DNA from: DASYSA01 sp036003885
GTDB lineage: Bacteria; Acidobacteriota; Blastocatellia; UBA7656
DNA: 6,413 nucleotides
Assembly (NCBI GenBank): GCA_036003885.1
Contig: DASYSA010000115.1
Coordinates: 1 to 6,413 of the forward strand
Reading direction: 5' to 3'
Under the pieces are notes generated by a model. It was not told the origin of the DNA. It did no database searches and saw only the letters and a list, made by a program, of their open reading frames with translations. Made by a program: the position numbers and the translations under genes. Shown in pieces: positions 1 to 5,484 of the stretch (position 1 is its first letter; each line of letters starts with the position of its first letter).

Positions 1-666
1 CAGGTCGTGCGTGATTAGCAAATAGGTCAAACGGTATTCCTCGCGCAGCGATTTCAGTAGGTTCAGAACCTGAGCTTGTATTGACACGTCCAATGCCGAT
101 ACGGGTTCGTCCGCCACAATCAGCTCTGGTCCCAGTGACAATGCACGAGCAACCACAATGCGTTGTCGTTGACCACCGCTGAACTGGTGTGGGTAGCGGT
201 CGAGCATGTCGGAACGCAACCCGACACGTTCAAGGAGGTCGGAGATGCGCCGTTCGCGCTCCCTTCCCTGGGCGATCTGGTGGATGCTGTATCCAGCAGA
301 GAGTATGTCGCGAACGCTCCGCCTTGGATTGAGTGACGAGAATGGATTCTGGAAGATCATTTGCACCTGGCGGCGGAACGCTTTAAGTTCGGACCCGCCG
401 AGGTGGTTGACGTCCTTCCCCTTAAACAACACGGTGCCCGACGTGGGACGCTCAAAGCAGAGGGCCAGGCGGCCTAATGTTGTCTTGCCCGAACCACTCT
501 CACCCACGAGGCCGAAGCTCTCCCCTTTGTAAAGCGTGAGAGTCACGTCGTCGACGGCTGTCACTAGGGTGTCGCTCCGGAGCCAGCCGGCCCGGTGACC
601 GAACTCCTTGGTTACGCGGGAAAACTGGAGGCACACGGGGTCGGACTCGACTGGCGCCGTTTGCAT
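1..666 (-). CDS. Peptide ABC transporter ATP-binding protein, DppF/OppF type (3' end cut by window edge)
   Basis: This is the second nucleotide-binding subunit of a Dpp/Opp-type importer. It hydrolyses ATP on the cytoplasmic face as a heterodimer with the upstream ATPase. Reading back from ATG at 666-664 gives 222 open codons to the window edge. ABC motifs occur in order: Walker A GESGSGKTT (55-63), Q-loop Q106 in IFQNPFSSLNP, signature SGGQRQR (163-169), Walker B LIVADE (182-187), D-loop ALD (191-193) and H-loop H220. The roughly 20-residue stretch between the first strand (FSRVTKEFG) and AVDDV is usual for DppF-like subunits. The missing part should be the C-terminal oligopeptide-transporter region, about 100 residues. 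The start ATG shares its A with the TGA stop of the preceding gene (TGATG), so translational coupling is likely, and only a weak CAGGG precedes it. Family assignment is firm. The transported substrate cannot be read from this subunit. Confidence 0.95.
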   Translation of the reverse strand, partial: MQTAPVESDPVCLQFSRVTKEFGHRAGWLRSDTLVTAVDDVTLTLYKGESFGLVGESGSGKTTLGRLALCFERPTSGTVLFKGKDVNHLGGSELKAFRRQVQMIFQNPFSSLNPRRSVRDILSAGYSIHQIAQGRERERRISDLLERVGLRSDMLDRYPHQFSGGQRQRIVVARALSLGPELIVADEPVSALDVSIQAQVLNLLKSLREEYRLTYLLITHDL

Positions 667-1724
667 CAGCCCTGTTGTGTAGATCTGGGATTACGGGGCC
701 TGATTTGCCAGCGCGCACTGCTTTGGTCCTGAAAGTGGCAGGCGGCCCAGTGAGAATCGTCAGAACCCTCTGGGGGCTCTGCCTCCGCGCACGCCGCCGG
801 CGAGCCCAGCGCGATACGTAATGGACAGCGGGGATGAAAACGACACCCGGTCGGCCACCTTGCCGGATCCGGAGGGCTGCCTCCCAAAGCTTCAAAACGT
901 GGCGGTGCTCCGCCGCCGAGGGGAGGTATCGCCGAAAGTAAGGCTTGTGTGTATGGATGTAACGGTTTCTCGAACACCGCGACGGTCGGGCCGGACTCAA
1001 CGATTCGACCCGCGTACATGACCAGGATTCTGTCGCAGAGCTCTGCAACGGTCGCGAGGTCGTGGCTAATAAACAGCACCGCGGCGCCGCTCGTATCTCG
1101 AATCGATCGAAGCAAATCCAGAATTTGGGCTTGAACGGTCACGTCGAGGGCCGTAGTCGGCTCGTCAGCAATCAGGAGCTTCGGACCGAGGATGAGAGCC
1201 CCAGCGATGGCAACTCGTTGCTGCATGCCACCGCTTAGCTCGTGGGCATGCTTCTTGAGTGTCAGTTTGGGTCGAGGAATATCAACCCGCTTAAGCATCG
1301 CCAGTGACCGTTCCCAAACCTCGCGGGCCCGACCACCTTGGTGGTCGCGTACAACTTCCCCAATCTGCTCCGCAACAGTGGTCACGGGGTTCATCGCAGC
1401 GAGTGCGTCCTGGACAATGAGAGCGATGTCTCGGCCTCGAATCGCCCGCATTTCCTTGATCGAGAGTTTGAGTAGATCGCGGCCCAGAAACTGAATCTCG
1501 CCCCCTACAACCCGGCCCGGCGCAGGTACGAGGCGCAGAATTGCCATTCCAAGGGTGCTCTTACCGGAACCGGACTCCCCCACGAGGCCGACAATTTCAG
1601 CAGTGCGCATAGACATCGATACCCCGTCGACCGCATTTACGACACCCTTTCGCATCGCAAAGCTCACGCGAAGGTCTTTCACCCCCAGTAGCTGATGGCG
1701 ACTAATCGGATTACTTGCGTTCAA
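666..1724 (-). CDS. Peptide ABC transporter ATP-binding protein, DppD/OppD type
   Basis: This is the first ATPase subunit of the importer and should pair with the DppF-like subunit under the two permeases. From a TTG start at 1724 it has 352 residues, close to the usual 320-350. It carries Walker A GESGSGKST (49-57), Q-loop Q105 in LIVQDALAAMNP, signature LSGGMQQ (163-169), Walker B LLIADE (183-188), D-loop ALD (192-194) and H-loop H221. The C-terminal HPYTQALLSAIP motif and four cysteines (C294, C300, C312, C329) match the oligopeptide-transporter C-terminal domain. In some DppD/OppD proteins these cysteines bind a [4Fe-4S] cluster. The start is uncertain. The frame is open to an ATG at 1808, but the added 28 residues overlap the permease gene and do not resemble the family. 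TTG at 1724 lies four bases past the permease stop, with GAGAG about 10 nt upstream. A GTG at 1682 is the other option, starting right before KDLRVSF. The gene ends in TGATG with the next one. Confidence 0.93.
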   Translation of the reverse strand: MNASNPISRHQLLGVKDLRVSFAMRKGVVNAVDGVSMSMRTAEIVGLVGESGSGKSTLGMAILRLVPAPGRVVGGEIQFLGRDLLKLSIKEMRAIRGRDIALIVQDALAAMNPVTTVAEQIGEVVRDHQGGRAREVWERSLAMLKRVDIPRPKLTLKKHAHELSGGMQQRVAIAGALILGPKLLIADEPTTALDVTVQAQILDLLRSIRDTSGAAVLFISHDLATVAELCDRILVMYAGRIVESGPTVAVFEKPLHPYTQALLSAIPPLGGGAPPRFEALGGSPPDPARWPTGCRFHPRCPLRIALGSPAACAEAEPPEGSDDSHWAACHFQDQSSARWQIRPRNPRSTQQG

Positions 1725-1728
1725 GAAC

Positions 1729-2574
1729 CTAGATCTCTCGCTGCCACGCGCGGGGATCGAGTACATCCCTGAGCGCATCGCCGAGCAAATTGAAGCCAAG
1801 CACTGCAATCAGGACTGCCAGTCCAGCTCCTATCGGCAGCCAGGGTGCTTGAAAGAAATACTGCCTCCCTTCGATAAGTAGTGATCCCCACGAAGCATTC
1901 GGCGGTTGAACTCCAACCCCCAAGAAGCCCAAGTTTGCTTCATCAAGAATCGCCCACGCAATGGCGGACGTCGCCTGAACGATCACGATTGGCAACACGT
2001 TCGGCAATATTTCTGTCATCAGAACTCTGAAGGTGGATGCGCCCATGCCAACCGAGGCTTCAACGTAGGCCTGAACCCGCGCACTGGAAACCGCGCTGCG
2101 AATGACCCGAGCGAACGTGGGCGCGTAGGCGATGGCTATGGCTAAAGCAACGGTAGGTCCTGAAGGTCCGACCAGAGCCAAGATTCCCAGCGCGACCAAC
2201 AAGGCCGGAATAGCCATGAAGATGTCGACAATGCGCGTAAAGATCAAATCGACTACTCCACCTAGATATCCAGCAAAGAGGGCTGGTAGGCCGCCCAACA
2301 CCATTCCGATGACGACGGCGGATACTCCTATAGCCAACGAAGCCCGCGCGCCATCGATGACCCGGCTGAGCACGTCTCGACCAAACTCGTCAGAACCCAG
2401 TATGTGGCCGAACTCTGGCCCTGCAAACGTTGATTCCAGGTTCATCATTGTCGGGGGATATGGTGCAATCGCGCCGGCCAGCACAGCCGTCAGCACAACA
2501 CCCGCGACGAAAATCAGGCCCGCGGTTCCGTTACCATTTCGAACCAGGCTCCGCCAATCTAGACTGCGAATCAC
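1729..2574 (-). CDS. Peptide ABC transporter permease, DppC/OppC type
   Basis: This inner-membrane subunit forms half of the translocation channel. It has 281 residues, normal for DppC. Visible parts are a hydrophobic N-terminal helix (about 18-37), the OppC N-terminal signature GSDEFGRDVLSR (60-71), further membrane segments (about 78-102, 110-135, 140-158, 190-212, 246-268) and the EAA loop that docks on the ATPase (from about 171, VEASVGMGAS, to ILPNVLPI). LGFLGVGVQPPNASWG (215-230) and the closing FNLLGDALRDVLDPR (261-275) are typical of the family. The start is GTG at 2574, inside the last bases of the DppB-like gene: GTGA serves as both start and stop, a 4-bp overlap that implies translational coupling. 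The next gene starts about 4 nt after the TAG stop. No frameshift or missing motif was seen. It is a strong family match with unknown substrate. Confidence 0.96.
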   Translation of the reverse strand: MIRSLDWRSLVRNGNGTAGLIFVAGVVLTAVLAGAIAPYPPTMMNLESTFAGPEFGHILGSDEFGRDVLSRVIDGARASLAIGVSAVVIGMVLGGLPALFAGYLGGVVDLIFTRIVDIFMAIPALLVALGILALVGPSGPTVALAIAIAYAPTFARVIRSAVSSARVQAYVEASVGMGASTFRVLMTEILPNVLPIVIVQATSAIAWAILDEANLGFLGVGVQPPNASWGSLLIEGRQYFFQAPWLPIGAGLAVLIAVLGFNLLGDALRDVLDPRAWQREI

Positions 2575-3515
2575 GTGAATCGAATCCTCGGATCAAGCCA
2601 GCCATGGATCATCTCGGCGAGGAGATTCAAGATCACGTAGATGACCGCGAAGATCAAAACCACTGCTTGCACCATGAAGTAGTCGCGCTCGATAACTCCA
2701 CCTATGAGCAGTCTCCCGACGCCAGGCCACGCGAAAAGGACTTCTACGATCACTTGACCTCCCAGAAGTCGACCGAGTTGAAGCCCCAGAACGATGACTA
2801 TGGGCAGGACTGCATTGCGAGCCGAGTACCTGGCGATGATCGTTGCTCGCTTAAGGCCCTTCGCGTGGGCAAGCGCCACAAACTGCTCTTGTTGGACTTC
2901 GATCGTGGCCGCACGGGTCATTCGGGCGAGATAGGGCGCCAGCGCAAGACCCAGAGTTATGGAGGGCAATATCGAGAAGCGAATGCTCGCCAGAGGGTCG
3001 TCCATGAATGCGACATATCCAAGCGACGGCAGCCAACGGAGTTGTACTGCGAAGACGAGGATCATGACTGTGCCGAGCCAGAAGATCGGGCTCGACAGGC
3101 CGACTAGGGCGCCAATCGAAAGCAAGCGATCGATCCAAGTGTCCTTGAACAGACCCGCAATGAAGCCGAACGGAGCGCCAATCAGAATAACGACAAGCAT
3201 TCCAGTCATCGTCAGTTGCAGAGTCGCCGGAATGCGTGCAATCAGGATCGGAGTGATTGGGAATCGAGAAGAGAACGAGATGCCCAGGTCGCCGCGAGAG
3301 AGACCTTGAACCCAATGAAGATATTGAACAAGTATTGGCTGGTCAAGGCCCAGCTCATGACGTATCCGCGCCACGAGGGCAGGGTCCGCAGTTGGGCCAA
3401 GCATGCCGGCGACCGGGTCGCCAGGAATCAATTGGATGTAGATAAAGAGGACGAGAGAGAGACCGATCACGAGGGGGACCAAAAGGGCTATTCGATTCGC
3501 CGCGTACCTAAGCAT
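2571..3515 (-). CDS. Peptide ABC transporter permease, DppB/OppB type
   Basis: This is the other channel-forming permease, 314 residues long, as is usual for DppB. The N-terminal membrane helix (about 9-30) runs into the conserved PGDP (31-34). LGLDQPILVQYLHW (55-68) and GDLGISFSSRFPI (75-87) form the periplasmic/extracellular signature. Membrane segments follow at about 97-122, 131-158, 182-200, 236-256 and 280-303. The EAA loop is FVALAHAKG (212-220) through RYSARNAVLPI. VEVLFAWPGVGRLL (257-270) and the terminal DPRIR (308-312) complete the family pattern. ATG at 3515 is preceded by a modest GGA about 8 nt upstream and follows a 129-nt gap after the binding-protein gene. The 3' end overlaps the DppC-like gene by 4 bp. 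The protein is intact. Confidence 0.96.
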   Translation of the reverse strand: MLRYAANRIALLVPLVIGLSLVLFIYIQLIPGDPVAGMLGPTADPALVARIRHELGLDQPILVQYLHWVQGLSRGDLGISFSSRFPITPILIARIPATLQLTMTGMLVVILIGAPFGFIAGLFKDTWIDRLLSIGALVGLSSPIFWLGTVMILVFAVQLRWLPSLGYVAFMDDPLASIRFSILPSITLGLALAPYLARMTRAATIEVQQEQFVALAHAKGLKRATIIARYSARNAVLPIVIVLGLQLGRLLGGQVIVEVLFAWPGVGRLLIGGVIERDYFMVQAVVLIFAVIYVILNLLAEMIHGWLDPRIRFT

Positions 3516-3574
3516 TCACAGTTCCAAGCAGTCGAGGTTTTGCCGGGTCAAACCCACATTCTGCCGATCGAGCG

Positions 3575-3628
3575 GGAGAGGGGGAGGGGCTCCTCGAAGA
3601 TTCACCTCGTGGTGCCCCTTGCCTCTCC
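3575..3628 (-). promoter_or_regulatory. Strong intercistronic hairpin between binding-protein and permease genes
   Basis: In the minus-strand transcript, a 7-bp outer stem GGAGAGG/CCTCTCC (3628-3622 with 3581-3575) encloses a small internal loop. A 6-bp inner stem AGGGGC/GCCCCT (3619-3614 with 3590-3585) follows, with a 23-nt apex. The apex contains a small CACC-ACGA-GGTG hairpin that competes for one base of the inner stem. A self-complementary GGCCCGGGCC (3640-3631) lies just 5'. No U-run follows, so this is not a classic intrinsic terminator. In many importer operons a hairpin after the binding-protein gene protects that part of the mRNA and lowers expression of the membrane subunits, and the same role is inferred here. 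It accounts for most of the 129-nt gap at 3516-3644, where I see no gene. Confidence 0.6.
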
Positions 3629-3644
3629 TAGGCCCGGGCCGGAC

Positions 3645-5243
3645 CTAACTCACGGTTGCGAATATCAACGAACGGTTCGAGTTATCAGTTCGACCGGCAT
3701 ATCCATGCACATTGAGTCCGGTTGCAGTAATGCTCGCTTGAGACCCACTGTTAATGCAGGGTACATCCTCTTGAATGAGCGTTTGCATTTGCGCATAGTA
3801 AGTCTTGGCTTGGTTACGATCCTGGGTGGCGCGAGCCTGAGTCACGAGTGTGTCCAGCTTTGTGTCAGTGACCTTGCAAAGAAGGGCGTTGACGATGCCT
3901 GTCGTAGTAAACGTCTGCTGCATCATGTCGTCAACGTTGGCGTATCCATTGCCCGCGTGAAACATCTGGAACTTGTTCTTGCCGACATCGGAGTAGTACG
4001 TCGCTGCGTCGTAGGCCTGTGGAGTCACATCGACGCCCAACGGCTGAAGATCGTTCTTTAGCAAAGTGGTGTGGCAGCGGGACTGATCCCAGTTGTTTTC
4101 GAATGGAACAGTTACCTTGAACAGCGTGCCATCCCGCATTCCCGGCACGCCCTTGGACACCCGAACGCCGGCTGAGCCCATGATCCAGCCCGCGGCCTTC
4201 ATGAGGGCATCAGCCTTCGAAAGGGCCTCGTCCTTCGAAACTTTGTATTTCTCGATGCCTGGTGTGTACGCCCAGCTGCCTTCGAGAATTATGGCGCCGT
4301 ACGAAAGGCCGCCGGTCGAAAGCCAGCAATTCTTCCAGCGATCTTCTCGGGGTGCCATATAGGCCAACGCTTGGCGGACCTTGACGTCGTTGAACGGCGG
4401 CTTAGTACGATCGAAGCCCCAGACCAAGACCCCAGGTTCATTGGGAGCAAAGAAGGTTATTTTGCCTGCGTCCTTCAGTCGAATAGCGTCCGTCGGAGCC
4501 ATTGGGTAATACATGTCAGCAGTTCCGGACTCCAACGCTGCTGCGGCACTTGTTGGGTCTTCTTGAAAGGTGTAGTTGATGGTCGGGATCTTCGGGTAAC
4601 CCGTATTCCAATAGTGGGTATTGGCCACGAGGGTCAGGTGGTCCTTGGGGATCCACTCCTTGAGCGACCAGGCGCCGGATGTTGCGGTGGGCTTTCTGAA
4701 ATAGTTCGCATTTCCCTGGACAGCCTTCTGCGAAAGGATTGCGGCGATGCCTGCCGTCGCGAGAGCGTTCAAGAATGGGCGCGAGGATTTAGAGAGTGTG
4801 ATTTTGACGGTTTGGGGATCAACGACATCGACAGAACGCATTTCCGTGAAGGCGGGTTTCAAGACCGCCGACGTCGCCATCCGCTGAACCGAGAACTGGA
4901 CATCGGTTGCCGTTATCGCGCTACCGTCGCTGAACTTGGCGTTCGGTTGCAGGTGGAACGTGTAGGTTAAGCCGTCACCGGAAACCTCCCAGCTCTTGGC
5001 AACGGCAGGAACGATCTCGTCCTTGCTGTTGTAGTCGATCAACTGGTCATACATCAGCTCCATCGCACGCCGCGATGCTTGTGTCGCTGCCGAGCCGGGG
5101 TCAAGCCCAGTTGTGGGTTCGGCGGCAACGATGTGAAGGGGCTTGCTCGCCCCGCCAGTCCCGCCACCGCCACCGGGGCTACAGGCCGCTAGCGCGGTCG
5201 CCACAAGAATGAGCACTGGCCATAGACGCTGTCGCGTTTTCAT
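3645..5243 (-). CDS. Extracellular solute-binding lipoprotein, family 5 (DppA/OppA type)
   Basis: This is the substrate-capture component of the importer. It should be lipid-anchored outside the cytoplasmic membrane and deliver ligand to the DppBC-like channel. It has 532 residues from ATG at 5243. A lipoprotein signal is clear: charged MKTRQR, a hydrophobic core, lipobox LAAC with C21 as the lipidated cysteine, then a Gly-rich linker (about 22-31). The family 5 signature runs at 91-115, including YTFHLQPNAKFSDG and TATDV. FNDVKVRQALAY (about 284-295) and SKADALMKAAGW (about 342-353) are further family landmarks. The frame stays open to an ATG at 5303, but the extra 20 residues precede a complete signal peptide and are rejected. 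AGGAGG lies 14 nt before the ATG, longer than usual. Residues 301-307 (DRWKNCW) fit the family badly and may reflect two compensating indels. Ligands in this family include peptides, opines, glutathione and metal chelates, so the substrate is undetermined. Confidence 0.94.
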   Translation of the reverse strand: MKTRQRLWPVLILVATALAACSPGGGGGTGGASKPLHIVAAEPTTGLDPGSAATQASRRAMELMYDQLIDYNSKDEIVPAVAKSWEVSGDGLTYTFHLQPNAKFSDGSAITATDVQFSVQRMATSAVLKPAFTEMRSVDVVDPQTVKITLSKSSRPFLNALATAGIAAILSQKAVQGNANYFRKPTATSGAWSLKEWIPKDHLTLVANTHYWNTGYPKIPTINYTFQEDPTSAAAALESGTADMYYPMAPTDAIRLKDAGKITFFAPNEPGVLVWGFDRTKPPFNDVKVRQALAYMAPREDRWKNCWLSTGGLSYGAIILEGSWAYTPGIEKYKVSKDEALSKADALMKAAGWIMGSAGVRVSKGVPGMRDGTLFKVTVPFENNWDQSRCHTTLLKNDLQPLGVDVTPQAYDAATYYSDVGKNKFQMFHAGNGYANVDDMMQQTFTTTGIVNALLCKVTDTKLDTLVTQARATQDRNQAKTYYAQMQTLIQEDVPCINSGSQASITATGLNVHGYAGRTDNSNRSLIFATVS

Positions 5244-5257
5244 GTGACTGTTTGCTT

Positions 5258-5263
5258 CCTCCT
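5258..5263 (-). promoter_or_regulatory. Shine-Dalgarno AGGAGG of the binding-lipoprotein gene
   Basis: A full AGGAGG reads on the minus strand at 5263-5258. The gap to the ATG at 5243 is 14 nt, against the usual 5-9. No ATG, GTG or TTG in the same frame lies closer to it, and the lipoprotein signal begins exactly at 5243, so the start still stands. The long spacing may lower initiation or allow regulation, which is inference. Confidence 0.55.
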
Positions 5264-5284
5264 GCAAAGCCGTCGGCGCGCAGA

Positions 5285-5299
5285 TCACGTTGGACGTGA
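5285..5299. promoter_or_regulatory. Perfect dyad TCACGT-TGG-ACGTGA, candidate operator
   Basis: Two exact 6-bp inverted arms, TCACGT and ACGTGA, are separated by TGG. The site lies in the divergent intergenic region, 41 bp before the binding-protein ATG. It would fall at or just after the transcription start of the importer operon if the weak -10 at 5313-5308 is right. Geometry and size fit a dimeric helix-turn-helix repressor. The bound family cannot be named. As RNA it could form only a short 6-bp hairpin. Confidence 0.4.
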
Positions 5300-5307
5300 C
5301 CACCGGG

Positions 5308-5336
5308 AAGATACCACAAACCTAGGACCTAGGCCA
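5308..5336 (-). promoter_or_regulatory. Weak candidate promoter for the importer operon
   Basis: On the minus strand, TATCTT (5313-5308) matches the TATAAT consensus at 4 of 6 positions. Seventeen nt upstream, TGGCCT (5336-5331) matches TTGACA at only 3 of 6. The predicted transcript would start near 5301 and have a leader of about 58 nt. The palindrome at 5321-5333 would sit between the two boxes. Confidence is low because the -35 is poor and the true sigma-factor consensus of this organism is unknown. Confidence 0.22.
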
Positions 5337-5354
5337 GAACCTGGAGTAGCCTAC
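5321..5354. promoter_or_regulatory. Three adjoining short dyads, candidate operator cluster
   Basis: Three inverted repeats follow each other with almost no gap. CCTAGG-A-CCTAGG is at 5321-5333 and is palindromic apart from its central base. CCAG-AAC-CTGG is at 5334-5344, and GTAG-C-CTAC is at 5346-5354. Their centres fall near 5327, 5339 and 5350, spaced about 11-12 bp, close to one helical turn. They lie between the importer operon and the divergent PLP-enzyme unit, and the last touches the ribosome-binding region of the small ORF. A shared regulator is inferred and none is encoded in the window. Confidence 0.38.
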
Positions 5355-5355
5355 G

Positions 5356-5484
5356 GTGGCAAGAAAGATGCTGTCGCGAAGAGGTACCCATGGCAACCTC
5401 GGCCGCGTCGCCGGACCCGGGATCGAAGCGTTCGCCGCCATCCGCTCATCGATGACAGCCATTCCTGAACGACCTGTCACATGA
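5356..5484 (+). CDS. Candidate 42-aa small ORF translationally coupled to the PLP-enzyme gene
   Basis: GTG at 5356 opens 42 codons that end in TGA at 5482-5484. GGAG (5343-5346) stands 9 nt upstream, a good Shine-Dalgarno distance. The stop overlaps the ATG of the downstream gene as ATGA, the usual coupled arrangement. The product is basic at its N-terminus (MARKMLSRRG), then has GRVAGPGIEAFAAIRSS and ends in IPERPVT. I do not recognise a family. It has no membrane helix or signal peptide. It could be a leader peptide that feeds ribosomes to the next gene, a remnant of a larger gene, or chance. An in-frame ATG at 5368 is a second possible start. A competing 21-codon frame with its own ribosome-binding site lies at 5390-5455, so only one of the two may be real. 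Confidence 0.33.
   Translation: MARKMLSRRGTHGNLGRVAGPGIEAFAAIRSSMTAIPERPVT

Noticed and set aside
500..1048. Minus-strand 182-codon frame overlapping both ATPase genes
   Set aside because: It is in a different frame from two ATPases with complete motifs. Its product is Arg/Pro-rich and has no features.
1725..1808. N-terminal extension of the DppD-like ATPase to an ATG at 1808
   Set aside because: It would overlap the DppC-like gene by about 80 bp. The 28 added residues show no family resemblance, and the domain proper starts at KDLRVSF.
2430..3107. Plus-strand open frame of 225 codons across the permease junction
   Set aside because: It is antisense to two clear permeases, and its product is highly charged with no recognisable fold.
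3571..3590. G-rich purine run as a possible G-quadruplex
   Set aside because: Only three adjacent runs of three or more G are present, and the stretch is better explained as one arm of the hairpin.
3216..4061. Long plus-strand open frame of 281 codons
   Set aside because: It lies antisense to the binding protein and the DppB-like permease. Its product is rich in Arg, His and Cys without any domain, and GC-rich DNA readily yields such shadows.
5244..5303. N-terminal extension of the binding protein to an ATG at 5303
   Set aside because: A complete lipoprotein signal (MKTRQR, hydrophobic core, LAAC) starts at 5243, and the AGGAGG lies inside the would-be extension.
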